Both the position numbers and the translations under genes were made by a program. This document shows, piece by piece, positions 1 to 12,400 of a stretch of DNA of 64,000 nt. The stretch's first letter is position 1. Each line of letters begins with the position of its first letter. The notes beneath the pieces were generated by a model. It worked only from the letters and a program-made list of their open reading frames with translations. It did not search any database and was not told the origin of the DNA. The DNA is taken from NCBI RefSeq assembly GCF_019393635.1, contig NC_057862.1, positions 263,204,441-263,268,440 on the forward strand. Reading direction: 5' to 3'. Origin of the DNA: Dromiciops gliroides (taxonomy: Eukaryota; Chordata; Mammalia; Microbiotheria; Microbiotheriidae).

Positions 1-17
1 GACCACTTAGTGGATAT

Positions 18-21
18 ATGC

Positions 22-86
<65 letters not shown>

Positions 87-224
87 TATATATATACACA
101 CACACACACACACATATATATAGGTGTATATATGTATACATATATCCAAGTTAATGTGTGTATATATATATATATATATTTATATATGGGTGTATGTATG
201 TGTATATACATATATCCAAGTTAA

Positions 225-256
<32 letters not shown>
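18..256. repeat. (TA)n/(CA)n microsatellite complex
   Basis: Long alternating TA run (24-76) followed by CA and TA blocks and two copies of tatatccaagttaatgtgt with TA runs between them (144-165 and 212-229). The 68-codon open frame here is just Tyr-Ile/Thr-His repeats. Confidence 0.95.
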
Positions 257-464
257 GTATACATAACTTTAAAACTTCAAATAGGAAAATAGTGTAAGGT
301 GATGGGAGAAGGAATTCTATGTAACGTTGCAATCAACAGTTCTTCCTATTTTGAAAAGAAACACAAACCAAAAATCTTCTAGCTTATGAAATCACTGGGA
401 ATACCAAATTCCATAAATCTAAATGTGTTAACCAAAATTAAAATGATCCTTTGTAAACATCTGA

Positions 465-606
465 GAAAGAAAGAGGGAGGGAGAGAAGAAGGAGGTGGAG
501 GAAGGAAGAAAAAAAGGGTAGAAGACAGAGACAGAGAGATGGGGGTATATATATTCTTCCATGTATACATAACATATGGGAGAGAGACAAAGACATAGCA
601 AGACAC

Positions 607-667
<61 letters not shown>
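465..667. repeat. Purine-rich tract and (GA)n microsatellite
   Basis: A purine-rich stretch from 465 to about 560 is followed by a pure (GA)n run at 611-667. Frames across it encode only Ser-Leu or Glu/Arg-rich strings. Confidence 0.9.
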
Positions 668-671
<4 letters not shown>

Positions 672-1782
672 TTCTTTCTAGGTGATTTTCTGGGATCACC
701 AGTTGGAGGATCAAGATAAACTAAAAATATTTTATGAAAACATTAATATTTCTGATGCTTAAAAGTAGAAAAAAGGTTAAGTGAATCTAGTTGGTAACAA
801 ACAAAAACAAAAACAACATAGGTACAATCCAAGTTAATGGTGTTCCTATGAGAAGAGGAGGTTTGGTAGAGAACCAGAGTTATTTGCTTCTCATGACCAC
901 TAGTAATACCCCTCCTTCTCCACTGTTCTCTTCTGAAATAGGTTAAAGGCCCTCATCCCCCATTTCTTGCCAATACCATGAATGGAGAAGTTAAGTAGAA
1001 GACATTTAGTAAGGGAAAATCTCTTCCAAGAAGCTATATTAAGAGAGTTGAGGAGTTGGGAAAGAATGACTCTGCCCATAGAAGAGTGAAGGGCAGAGAA
1101 AGGGAGCAGTTTTCCTCTTTAGTCAAATGACTCTATACCACCATAGCTGTTAGATATATATTATTGGTGCAGGTATTAATTTGGATTTTTGAATCTATTA
1201 TTTAGAAAGCTCTAATTCATTATTTTTAAAATAGTAGAAAGCAGTACCATATTATTACAGGAAAGGCACAACATTTATTGTCTATTCATTATATACTGTG
1301 TGTTTATTTAGGGAAATGTGTGTCCCAACTGGATGAGAGATTTCTGATCCCATAAAACTGTATTCTTGTAGGAAAATCAGACTACTGACTAGCAGAGAGA
1401 GTTGGGGTGAGGAGGGAGGACACAGACTTTGAATGGCCCCTGATATCACATACATGTGGGGAGGAATTGACATCTCAACATGACCCTTGATTGCAGGGCA
1501 TACAACCTCAAAGACTGGTAAGAGTGGATTTCTTGGGTGAGATATTTTTCTCCTCAGTTGGACTCAGATTTTGTCTTGGTAACAAATGACAGATGGTTCC
1601 TTACCATTTACTGGTTAGTTTAGATGATGGTATTCCTATTCTTTTATTTAAGCTAATCAATATAACTTCCTCGTTACTATTCTACTGCTTTATTTGATAA
1701 ATATGCTTGTTCCCTATCTGTGATTGTCTTTTCTGTAATAAACATTTTGTGGAGGGGAGCTAAACTGGTTAAGATTAAGCCA
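668..1782. other. Unassigned AT-rich DNA
   Basis: No gene, SINE or LINE that I can recognise. A taataaacatt motif near 1735 could be the poly(A) end of an old retroelement, but nothing upstream supports a specific family. Confidence 0.5.
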
Positions 1783-1880
1783 GCCCCTGGATTCAGGAGG
1801 ACCTGAGTTCCAATCCGGCCTCAGACACTTGACACTTACTAGCTGTTTGACCCTGGGCAAATCACTTAACCCTCAATGCC

Positions 1881-1916
<36 letters not shown>

Positions 1917-1927
1917 AAGAAAGAAAG
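1783..1927 (+). mobile_element. tRNA-like marsupial SINE, 5'-truncated
   Basis: Begins at gcccctggattcagg, inside the usual consensus, and continues through the B-box-like ttccaatccgg and ctgggcaaatcacttaacc to a long poly(A)/(GAAA) tail. Flanked by the 11-bp target-site duplication agattaagcca at 1772-1782 and 1928-1938, so the truncated form is what inserted. Confidence 0.93.
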
Positions 1928-2363
1928 AGATTAAGCCAATTGTTGCTCAGCAGGTCTAGAGTGTATTACTTTCCCCTTGAGCAACCAGACAAAGTGGCTT
2001 TCAATGTCTGGGCCAAAGAAGTATAAATCTAAAAATTGATTTCTTTAACTAACTGCATCTACATTGAGTTCTACCTTTATGGAATCCAGCTCTTTGAATT
2101 GTCAGTATAGCACTGGATTCTAGTAACTCAAGTATAAATAGCTATAGAAATTATTGAATTTTTTTCTGGGATCAAAAATAAATTACAGACATTTTATTTA
2201 ATAACATGAGTTATTAAATACTTGTATACATTGTACTTATACATGATTCATTGATTGTGCTAGAAAATATCTTTTATATATATTTTTTGACATTAAAAAA
2301 ATTCTGATGCCAACAAGGAGTTTTCTTTGTTGAATATAAGATTTTTGTTAAAAATAAATAAGT

Positions 2364-2439
2364 AGTGACCCTGGGCAAGTCACTTAACCCCAATTGCCTC
2401 CCTAAAACAAACAAACAAACAAATAAATAAATAAATAAA
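2364..2439 (+). mobile_element. SINE 3'-end fragment
   Basis: Only the final part (gtgaccctgggcaagtcac onward) is present, followed by an (AAAC)n/(AAAT)n tail. Confidence 0.85.
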
Positions 2440-3218
2440 GCTCCTCATGGTTTTTTTTGGGGGGGATAATCACCTAATTTTTAATACAATATTTCTATAC
2501 AAAACCCCATTTCAAACAACTTCCTGTACAAGAAAAAATACAGCATCTGTTTGTACAATTTCAGAAAATAATGAAAGTATCAGAGCCCTTGGTGTTGTGG
2601 CCAGAGACTGCCTGCTGCTCACACAAACACCAGGATGTCACGCAGGGAAGGGGGGTATGAGTGATGACATTACATTCATTATTCTCTTGGAAACTCCTTA
2701 AGTTTTAAAAACGAAGTATTACTTGTGACTGTGGGTCATAATTGCAAACCATCATGAAGGATTCGCATCTGACACTGACATGTGCAATTAGCTGTATGAA
2801 AATAGTTCTAACTCTAATGTCTGAATTTCAAAGCATTAATTTATTAAATTCCTTTTTCCTGTTGAAACATTATTGGGGATTCTAAAAGTACTATCATTAA
2901 TTTCTTTTTTAAAATTAATTCTGAACTTAAACACAAAAAGAATTTTCATAACACATTAGAACACAAAAAGGATTCTATATGAAACTGTGAATATTATATA
3001 TCATTTGCTTCTTTTTTAAAAAGTATATATAATAAATTCTGTATATCAGTTTTAAAAATTGTTTGCTTGTATCTTTCCCTTTGAACTTCCTTTTGTTCTT
3101 TTCTGTGCATTTCAAAGACTGTTACAATGGCCTTTGGTGGGCAGAGGGGTTGAAGGAAACATCACTATTATTAGTTTCCCTTTTCCCTTCCACTCTGCAA
3201 TTAAAAAGTGAATGAGGT
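2440..3218. other. Unassigned DNA
   Basis: Contains an 84-codon open frame (2447-2701) with no recognisable protein features. AT-rich, with no repeat family that I can name. Confidence 0.45.
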
Positions 3219-3366
3219 AGGGGCAGCTAGGTGGCACAGTAGATAAAGCACTGGCCCTGGATTCAAGAGGACCTGAGTTCAAATCCGGGCTCACACACTT
3301 GACACTTACTAGCTGTGTGGGCAAGTCACTTAACCCTCATTGCCCCACAAAAACAAACAAGCAAAC
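3219..3366 (+). mobile_element. tRNA-like marsupial SINE
   Basis: Near-complete copy from ggggcagctaggtggcacag to an (AAAC)n tail. Imperfect target-site duplication aaaaagtgaatgag (3202-3215) versus aaaaagtgagtgag after the tail. Confidence 0.93.
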
Positions 3367-3639
3367 AAAAAAGTGAGTGAGTGGGGAAACACCCTCTTGT
3401 AACAGATAAGCACAGTCAAGCAAGGCTAATCTACATTTGGACGTGTGGCCATGTCCAAAGATATATGCCTCTGCATCTTGCATCCATCACCTCTTTGTTG
3501 GTGGGTACCATACTTCAACATAGATTCTCTGGAGACATGGTTGATTATTGAGTTAAGTAGAGTTAAAATTTTTGTAGGTATTTTTCCTTACAAAATTGCT
3601 GTTTTTGTATGAATTATATACCAGGTTCTACTCACTATA

Positions 3640-5820
3640 ATGTATTCATTCATACTGCCAAGTATTGTCTGAAATTATCTGTTTCACTTTTTATGGTATC
3701 ATAATATTCCACAATTAATTAAATTCTGCAATTAATTCCATAATCAATATCCCACAATTTGTTCAGCCATTCTACAATTGTCTAAGGACAACACTAATGC
3801 CCCTCAGCTCCCTTAGCTTTGAGTTCTTTGCTTTGCATTTTTTTCCTTCCTCATTTACTTTCCACTTCAAGATCAGGAAATTTATTGCTTTTGATTATTC
3901 TCTCCTCCCAACCCCACCACTTATCTTTCCTCTTATATGCATGTCACTTTTGAGTTTGAAGCATTTCTACACAAGACTCTTTGAGTATATGTCCCCCCTC
4001 CTTTGTCCATCTCAAATAAGAGAAAGGCACATCTGATGCCCACTCTTTCCACCCCCACTGCTTCCTTGTTTGTATACCCTTCTTCTCACTCCAATTATGA
4101 GAAATAGCAAGCTCCATATCCTTGTTCCTCCTTTCTATATTAGGACTTTCCTTTAAATTTCCTTTTTATTTCCTGTCTTCAAACTCTCAGGACATAACCA
4201 ATCTACCCCTAGAGGTTTTGTAGGGTTTTTTGTTTTGTTTTGTTTTGTTTTAAGGGTTTTTTAAAATTTGATTTCCTCAACATTCTTTAATATACTAAAT
4301 TTCTGAAGAGACACGTTTCTTCTTCAATTAGAATGTTACCACTACATTATTATGCGATTCTTTCTAAATGCTCAGATTTAGCCTCATTTGTCTGTAAAAG
4401 TGAAGTTCATCTGATGTCCACTTCCCCAATTCCTTCCTCCATGTTTGTATACTCTTCACACACCCCAATTATGAGAAATTATAAAGCTTCTCCCAATTAT
4501 TCTAATAAAATTTAATTTTATAGTATTTTTTGGATTCTTATGTTAGTATTTCAAAGTTTCTACTGACTTGAAAGTCTACTATTCCATTAAGACCCATTTT
4601 TCCCCTCTGTAGGACTATACTCAGCTTCATGCAATAAGATATTCTTGGGTGTAATTTTTAAAAAACCCAACTTTTTAATATTGTAATACAATATCTTCTT
4701 TCATTTACAATGGAAGCTGTATAATATTTCAGTATCTATCCATCCATCCATTTATTTATTCATGTAACACTCTTTTACATTTGATATGAGAACTCTGCAA
4801 TAGCATTTTTGGGATTTTTCTTTTTAGGTTCTTTTCTGGAAGTGATGATTGGATTCTTTCTCTCTTTGCCCTCTGGATCTAATATATCTGGGCAATTTTC
4901 ATTTGTGATTTCTTGAAATAATAATGTCTAGATTTTTAAAAAATCATGGTTTTGGGGGGCAGCTAGGTGGCACAGTGGATAGAGCACTGGCCCTGGATTC
5001 TGGAGTGCCTGAGTTCAAATCCAGCCTCAGACACTTGACACTTGCTAGCTGTGTGACCCTGGGCAAGTCACTTAACCCCCATTGCCCTGCCAAAAAACAA
5101 AACCAAACGAAACCAAAACAAAACAAAAAAATCATGGTTTTCAGAGAGTCCAATGATTCCTACATTATTTCTCTTTGACTTGTTTTCCAGATCAATTGTT
5201 TTTAATATCAGAAACATTCATTTTTCTATATTTCTTGATATTTTTATTGGGTTCTATTGTATTATCTTTATATAATCATTGAATTTTTTGTCCATTCTAG
5301 TTTTTAGGGTGTCTATTTATTTGGTTTGGTTTATCACTCCCTCCCTGCCATTACTTATCCTCCTTCCAATTCTTTCTTGCAGAATCTTTTTTTAATCTCT
5401 TCCTTTGTTTCTTCTAGGAATTCTCATAGTTCTTTCAAAAAATGTTTTTCCCCATTGAGTCTCTGCTATATTTTATGGAATTACTCTCTTCTTTTTGTTG
5501 TCTAAATTTTTCAATAATTTTTCATCTACGTATGCATTTTCTTTGATTTACTCAAATCTTCAGCTTTAGTTCTTGAATTAGAGCTTTGTTCCAGGGCTAT
5601 GTTCTTTCCCCCTGCTGTACTTTCACATTAGGTGGTAAGTTCCAATTGGTCTTCGGCTGGGCATCCTAGTTTCTTTGGCGATCCTTTTCTTTCTGGGGTT
5701 AACGCAACCTGGATTGAGTAAGAACCAGAGTGTTGGATCTTTGGGCATTCTTTGTCATCTCAGAATAGAGTCCCTGGACATACATTGTCCCAATCTGAGT
5801 GTGATCAATCTATGCTGACT
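3640..5820 (-). mobile_element. Old L1, minus strand, ORF1 and 3' end without ORF2
   Basis: Read on the minus strand, 5170-5800 resembles the ORF1 coiled-coil region, 5140-5190 encodes an LENKSKRNN..IIGL-like ORF1 RNA-binding segment, and 4560-4920 the ORF1 end (rich in stops). 3790-4500 is the pyrimidine/purine-rich inter-ORF spacer, which shows an internal partial duplication (compare 4030-4110 with 4400-4480). 3640-3790 resembles the ORF2 C-terminus and 3' end. No endonuclease or reverse transcriptase segment is present between spacer and 3' end. A SINE interrupts it at 4954-5124. Confidence 0.65.
4954..5124 (+). mobile_element. tRNA-like marsupial SINE
   Basis: Complete copy in the old L1, with an (AAAC)n-type tail. 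Target-site duplication aaaatcatggtttt precedes (about 4940-4953) and follows (about 5128-5141) the element. Confidence 0.95.
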
Positions 5821-5827
5821 AGAAACT

Positions 5828-6060
5828 GGGGCAGCTAGGTGGCACAGCGGACAGATTGCTAGGGTTGTAGTCAGGAAGCCGAGTTCAAAATCTCACCTCA
5901 GACATGTACTAGCTGTGTGACCCTGGACAAGTCACTTAACTGTGTTTACCTCAGTTTTCTCATTTGTAAAATGAACTAGGGAAGGAAAATAAAAACCACT
6001 CCAGTACCTTTGTCATGAAAACACAAACGGGGCCATGAAGAGTCAGAAATGACTAAAACT
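5828..6060 (+). mobile_element. MAR1-like long SINE
   Basis: Same tRNA-like head as the short SINE but with the longer body: ctcagttttctcatttgtaa, a ccagtacctttgtcatgaaa module and an atgaagagtcagaaatgact end. This is the layout I know from marsupial MAR1. Confidence 0.85.
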
Positions 6061-6210
6061 GGGGGCAGCTAGGTAGTGAAGTGGATAAAGCACTGGCCCT
6101 GGATTCAGGAAGAACTAAGTGTCAGACACTTGATACTTACTAGCTGTATGACCCTGGACAAGTCACTTAACCCTCATTGCCCCCCCCCCAAAAAAAGAAA
6201 CAAAGAAAAA
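6061..6210 (+). mobile_element. tRNA-like SINE inserted at the 3' end of the MAR1-like copy
   Basis: Flanked by a perfect 15-bp duplication gaaatgactaaaact (6046-6060 and 6211-6225), whose first copy is the end of the preceding MAR1-like element. It therefore inserted after that element. A short internal deletion removes the gttcaaatcc box. Confidence 0.95.
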
Positions 6211-6389
6211 GAAATGACTAAAACTACTGTTACTCCACGGGGTCTTCAACCTTTTCATTCTAGGGCTTTCTGACAATTCTAGTGCTTTTTCAAAGGAGTA
6301 AAACAATCTATTATAAATTAATGACACTTAGACATTGTGCTAATATGGCTGCTTGATTGGGAGGTAGATTATCTAGTTACTACACACCT

Positions 6390-6870
6390 ATTCATATAAA
6401 ATCATCTGGTATTCAAAGCCATTCAAAATATACTTCCCTCCCACCTTTCTGCTGTTCTGTTGACTTAATTCACCCTCATGTCTTCTGTGATCCAGTGAAA
6501 CATGACTCCTTCATGTTCTTCACACAAGACTCCAGACTCTGGGAATTTTCTCTGGTTGCCTCTGTGCCTAGAATTCTCTCTTTCATCATCTCCACCTTAG
6601 ACTTCAAATTAAAGCTAAAATTCAATCTTATAAAGAAGCCTTTCCTGATTCTCCTTAAATATGGTGCCTTCCCTCTATTGATTATCTCCAATTTACCCTG
6701 AAATTATTTTTTGTACATAGATGTTTACATTCTGTCACCCTCATTAGACAGTGAGCTCTTTGAGAGGAAAGACTATCTTTTGCCTTGCTTTTCATTCCCA
6801 GCACTTAGAATAGTGCCAATGCCTAGTAGATGCATGCTCAATGCTTACTGACTGATTGAGGTTTGGACTA
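6390..6870 (+). mobile_element. L2 LINE 3' end
   Basis: Matches the L2 3' region as remembered: a pyrimidine-rich ORF2 end, then gtgagctctttgagaggaaag, cccagcacttagaatagtgcc and tgcatgctcaatgcttactga. The 114-codon open frame inside it is an L2 shadow. Confidence 0.8.
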
Positions 6871-7149
6871 ATCTCCTTGTTATTGGCCAGCCTAAGATCA
6901 CTGGAATAGTTGCCAGGTAATAAAGTCTTCTATAATTTTATGGGATACTTGAACATCTCAAACTTATAAGGTCTCTCCCCTGCTCTTTCCCCAACCAAGT
7001 CCTGGGCTTTTCTATCTTGTAAACTTATTTAATGTAAGATCAGGAAAGGACAAACAAAAAAAGAAACAATTGAAAACCTGGATCAGGAGGCTGGGGGTGG
7101 TGAGTTGAGAGTGTAAGGGAGTAGAAGGAAGTTACCCTTCCCCTCACAC

Positions 7150-7290
7150 CTCTTATGTAGGTGCTCAAAACACAATTTCTGTGGTCACACAACTGGTAAA
7201 TGACGGAGGTGGATTTCTGGTTTTTTTTTTTTACCCCAAGTCTTCCTTATTCCATTCTATTCACTACTCTCTGCTACCTCTATTTGTAAA
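7150..7290 (-). mobile_element. Possible MIR fragment
   Basis: Contains gtggtcacacaactggtaaa and a degenerate aagtcttcc segment in the order seen in the MIR reverse complement. Weak. Confidence 0.4.
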
Positions 7291-7650
7291 TTAAATGGAG
7301 CAAGGATCGGGGTTGGTGTCAGTATAGTTACATATCATTTGTATCACAGCTAAAAATGTAACAAATGTCTACTGTCAGTGTGATAAATAATATTTATAAG
7401 TCAAAGTTTTGTTTATTTTTATTATGAAGTATAGCCATTTGTTAGTTTACATTGAAATAGTAGGCACCTGGTAAATATTTGTGAATTTGCACTTGACTTA
7501 CGTTTATGAACAAAGCCATTGACCAACATATAGCTATAAATAATTTCTGCCTTTATCTGTGGAATTATCTCTCAAACAGAGTAAATGGATTTTTTAAAAA
7601 TATAAATGTATGTTCAACATTATTATACAGTAGAGACCAAATATGCTTTT

Positions 7651-7794
7651 TTGGGGGGGGAGAGGCAATGAGCGTTAAGTGACTTGCCTAGGATCACATA
7701 GCTAGTAAGTGTCAAGTGTCTGAGGGCAGATTTGAACTCAGGTCCCCCTGAATCCAGGGCTGGTGCTTTATCCACTGTACCATCTACCTGCCCT
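7651..7794 (-). mobile_element. tRNA-like marsupial SINE, antisense
   Basis: Reverse complement of the SINE (caatgagcgttaagtgac ... tgtaccatctacctgccc). Target-site duplication ccaaatatgctttt (7637-7650) and ccaaatacgctttt (7795-7808). Confidence 0.94.
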
Positions 7795-7808
7795 CCAAAT
7801 ACGCTTTT

Positions 7809-8005
7809 AAGGAGGCAACTAGGTGGTGCAGTTGATAGAGTCAGAGGGGACCTGAAAGTTCAAATATAGTCTCATAGACTTAATTACAGTTGTGTTTGCT
7901 TCAGTTTCCTCAACTGTAAAATGGGAGTAACAATACCTTCTACCTTGTAGGGTTTTCATGAAGATCAAATGAGATTACATTTGTAAAATGCTTAGCCCTT
8001 ATTCC
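7809..8005 (+). mobile_element. MIR/CORE-SINE relic
   Basis: tRNA-like head aggtggtgcagttgatagag, then cagtttcctcaactgtaaaa and atgaagatcaaatgagatta, the CORE and tail order of MIR-type SINEs. Confidence 0.75.
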
Positions 8006-8564
8006 CTTGCTTATTCCCTTCTTCCCTTTTAAGGACCCACTTAGGTAAAATACAAAGAAACTTATCACAAGCAGGATAGCTCCTTGGTGATATTCTTTTC
8101 ATTATAGAAATACATGATCAAAGGAAAGCACAGAATCATCCGCAGTGATATTTCCTCTTGTGCATAGATGGTGACTGGCAGAAAAGTGAGCAGAAAATGT
8201 TCAGAATCCTATAGCTTTGAGACCATCTGAAAACATGAAATTTACTTCTGGTATGCTAAATGTGACATCTTTGTTCAATGACCAACAAATGCATAAACTG
8301 AGGGAATAAAATGAAGGAAATTAATTATACCAATCTTGACACTGTTACTATAAATATAACCAGAAGAGAGAAGGAAGTTGTATGTAAGTAATGGGAAGAC
8401 TGGCTTATAGATTTTTTTGAAGAGAATTTGGTAGAGGTAGCTTTATTGTACATCAAATAAGAACTGTCATTTCATGGGACATTTAGTCTTATACTACAAT
8501 TATCACAATAAGTATTTGCAGGAAGTCCATCATGAAAATAATTGAATCATATCCAACATGCATA

Positions 8565-8660
8565 CAAATACTTTAAGGTTTGCAAAATGTTTTACATAAA
8601 TTATCTCATTCAAGCCTCACAATAACACTGTGAGGTAGATATTCCCATTTTGCAGATAAG
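8565..8660 (-). mobile_element. MIR-type CORE fragment
   Basis: attatctcattcaagcctc ... ccattttgcagataaggcaa is the reverse complement of the MIR CORE. Confidence 0.75.
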
Positions 8661-8870
8661 GCAATGGAGCCATTGGAATTTATTGATTGGGGGAGGCATA
8701 GTCACACCTGTGCTTTAACAAGATCAGTTTGCCAACTAATGGACTGGTGTGGAGAGAGACTTGAGGCATGAAGACTAACCAGAAGATTATGTAAAGACTC
8801 TAGGCATGTAGTGATGAGGGTTTAGACTAAGGTGGCTCCAATGTTAGAAGAGAGAAGAAGTATAAGAGCA
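8661..8870 (-). mobile_element. L2-clade LINE fragment
   Basis: Similar to the 57.4-57.6 kb element (agccattggaatttattgat, acctgtgctttaacaagatc, gtttgccaactaatg), which on the minus strand is L2-type ORF2 downstream of the reverse transcriptase. Confidence 0.5.
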
Positions 8871-9312
8871 GACATTTACTGGGGATTTTTTGTACACTGC
8901 CAAATCAAGGTACAATGTAAAATAATTTATTAGAAGATCTGGAAACTAATGTTTCTTTTTTAAGCCACTATGAAAGTAGTTAATATTAAGGTAATCTTTT
9001 ATTAAATGGATACCTTGAGACTTTTATGTTTAGCATCCAGTTTGAGTGTTGTAATGAATCATCTGTCTTATGCAAAATTTATATGTACACTAATTACCTT
9101 TTCACTCTCCCTTTTTGGGAAAATCCTCAGTGTGTATTAAAATCTAAGGTATAAATAAGTAAAGATCATGGAGTAGAGAGTGTCAAATGTGTCAAAGACT
9201 GAATGCAAGGAACCAAGCCTCATCTTATATGAGTCAAGGCTCCTAACTTCAGTTTCCCATGCTGATGTAACCATTGATCTCTCATATATTTTGATAGTTT
9301 TAAAATATAATT

Positions 9313-9475
9313 GCTATTTTAGGGAGGCAATGTGGTATAGTGGAAACAGACTAAAAGTAAAAACACCTGGATTCTAATTCTGGCTCTGCTACTTCCTAGG
9401 TTAGGCAAAAAAAGTTCCTAGACCCTAGGCAAAATTTTAACACCTGTTTCATTATTTTCTAAATAAAGTTCCTCT
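9313..9475 (+). mobile_element. MIR relic
   Basis: gtggtatagtggaaacagac, cacctggattctaattctgg and ctctgctacttcctaggt follow the MIR tRNA-like head. The last repeat before the repeat-poor zone. Confidence 0.7.
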
Positions 9476-12400
9476 AGGATAAAATGGCATAATAAAAAAA
9501 AAAAACTCTAAAAAATGAATTTCACTAAAATATCCATTCAACTCACTTTTTAACAGTTATAAATAGTAGAAATGTCTGCAGAACACTAAAATGGTATTTA
9601 ACATGATTTCATTTATTGAAAAAAATGGAAAATAACATACATCTATCTGAGACTATTTAACAGAGGGAAAAATACCCAATGGAAAAGCAAATTAAATCTA
9701 GAAGCATACATGTATATAATGTAACCAGAAATCAAATATAGAATTCAGTATAAGATTGATTAAAATTATATCTAAAAAAATTGGAACATGGAGCTAAAGG
9801 GAAAAATGTATTTTCCTAAGTAAAGAAGCCAGGGCATCAATGAGATATGAACTTAATTCAAACTGAAATGAACAAACTATCATTTTATATCAGTTCAAAA
9901 AAAGTACATTTTAAATAATCTGTTGAAAAATTAATATAACTAAAATTTACTCCTTTTACTACTGAGTATTCTTTCCAATATATTACCTTCAGTTTCTACA
10001 TATTAGTCTTTTGACCTCACTTCTTAAAAGTTTTCAATTCCAATTTTTTTCATTTTTGATAACACTATATTTTGGATCATAATAATGAAATTGCACCAAA
10101 GTTTAATGAATTTAAAATTCATACAAGATATGGTAGGATAATCCATTATTCAATTTGTAGTAGATTCACGGTTTTCGATCCTTTTGTTACTAATCATTTT
10201 ACTATTTACCCATATATTTATTTATGGTTTAGAGTTCTTTTGTTTCCCCCCTCCCATGTAATTAGCATTTCCATCTTTTTTACAAATACTACACAAATTT
10301 ATCCCAATGTCATATCTGATGCTGCAGTTGAATTGGAGGAAGAATCCTCATATTGTATCATAGTTTTTTTTTTTCCCTTGTAAGTTGAAATTTGAAGTAC
10401 TGTGGGCATCATTTTAAAAAACAAACTACTTAAAAACCCATAAATTGATGACAGAAAGGGAACACTGGAGGAAAAAAAGGCAAGATTGAGATGATTCCTA
10501 TATTTTTATTATTTTTACAGTAAATTCATTAATTACTAATTGACTTCAGCCATCCAGCAGCACCAGAGTAAACTCTTTGCTTTGTAGTACAATGTGAAGT
10601 AATTTGAAAGATGTAGTTGCTGGGTAATTAGGCAAATGTATTTGGGGATAGGCCTACTCAGGCTTGATGTGCTATGGCACACCTCACACTATCAAAAGGC
10701 ACAGTTTAAAAAAAGTGATAATGAATATATACTTGAAAGAAAATATTCATTCAAATAAAAGAGAACATCAAATTTTCTCACCTTTTTCCAAATATCTTGC
10801 TAGAAAGGGTGAATACATAAAACTTAAACTCTTTAATATCCATACAAATTTCTCAAATCCTTAAATGTGGCATTAAATTAATTCTATTTTCCATATGTTA
10901 AATTGTTTGTTAAAACATGACAATTATAAGGCTTCTAAAATAAAAATGAATGGTTGGTGAAAACCTAGTACATTAGACTTTGGATTTTGTTACATTGTAA
11001 AATAGGTATGGGATGACTTATTACACAGATAATATATAATACAGTTAGTTAGCATGTTTGCAACCCAAACCCAAGTGGTTTAATCATCAGAATTCATTGC
11101 CATTTGAAGGCAATTTAGTAATCAATGGGAAATAACTTATGAGTTTTAGCCTATCATGCTATTATGGCATACCATATCCCAAACAAAGTGTCTTAAAATA
11201 AATTTTTATGATATGCTATACTACTTTTATCATATGCTATACTACCTGCAATATACTATTTAGCATATGACAATCACAATTTATTTTGTTTAAAAAATAG
11301 TTATAGGGATAGATAGCAAATAACACAATGAAATAAGTGATAGGGCTAAATAGACACAAATTTAAAAAAAAGGAAAGTGAAATGTGTAGATTGAAGGGCC
11401 AGAGAGAAAGAAATGAGAAAGGAAAATAGAACAGTGAGTGACATGAGTACATAGCATAGTCAATAAAAATGTTCTATGTATGTACATTCACATATACATA
11501 CAAGATTTACTTTGTCTTTCTTGTTTCCTTTTGATGAACAGTAGCCCAATTAGGTATCATTTCAATTCTGGCAATTTCAAAACATTAATTATATAACTAT
11601 ATTCAAATTAAGTAGCACAGGTAAATATGGAAATTACAGCTATAAGCTTATACCCAGGAAATCCAAAGGTTTCTATTGAGACTTTTCACATAAAATAAAA
11701 TGCTTCTGACAAAATGTAGAATTTTCATATTTTTTTTTTACCACCAAGGATCATACTAACCATGTTGGTCAGTTCAACTATGCCATGTACATTAAAATCT
11801 TTGTTATCTAGAAAAATAACATTAGACTAAATTATTAAGAGGGTATAATACTTAACTTATTTACCTGCCATTTTCCAAGAATTAAAGTTTCTTGTTTCCT
11901 ATTCTACGTTTTTAAAGTAGATAAACTATAGTTTTGTTTTGAAAGGAGATAATTATTCAGCTTCTAGTCTATCTAAGAGATCCAGAGCCCTTTAGACTGA
12001 CATATTCTACACCATCTTTGTTTGGTACATGTGTGTTTTTAAAAGAACCACCTTTAGTTTTATAATTTCTTATGAAGTTTTCTTTGTGAAGGTTCAAGAA
12101 GAGATTTCTATTACTAAAAGTTTTTTCACAAGTAAAATCACTTTTGTTAACTAAAATTAAAGGGAAGTGCCTGGCTGAAAAAAAAATAGTAGTCTACTCA
12201 AGTATTATGATCTCTATCATAAAGAGATTTATTACAAACATAATTAACCAAAGAAAAAAGAAGTCATTGGATTGAGACAAATATAAAAGGAGTGTTTCTT
12301 AGATATAAGGGATCAATTCAATGCATGGACGAACAACAAGAAAAAAATAATTTTCATTTCAATTGAGTTAGAGGAGTCCAATTTTTTTTATAATGTTTCA

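Noticed and set aside
18..224. 68-codon ORF
   Set aside because: Translation of TA/CA microsatellite.
379..714. ORFs on both strands across the GA-rich tract
   Set aside because: Ser-Leu and Arg/Glu-rich strings from purine/pyrimidine repeats.
3219..3366. tRNA gene suggested by the B-box-like gttcaaatcc of SINEs
   Set aside because: Part of a dispersed SINE with a poly(A)-type tail and target duplication; no tRNA cloverleaf is retained.
4924..5178. ORFs with the recurring peptide LTLTSCVTLGKSLNPHCP and its antisense
   Set aside because: Seen at about twenty places; it is the SINE read in one frame, not a protein family.
6357..6701. 114-codon ORF
   Set aside because: Within the L2 3' end; no independent protein signal.
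10072..10383. 103-codon ORF in the repeat-poor zone
   Set aside because: AT-rich random frame antisense to the probable MDGA2 3' flank, with no recognisable domain.
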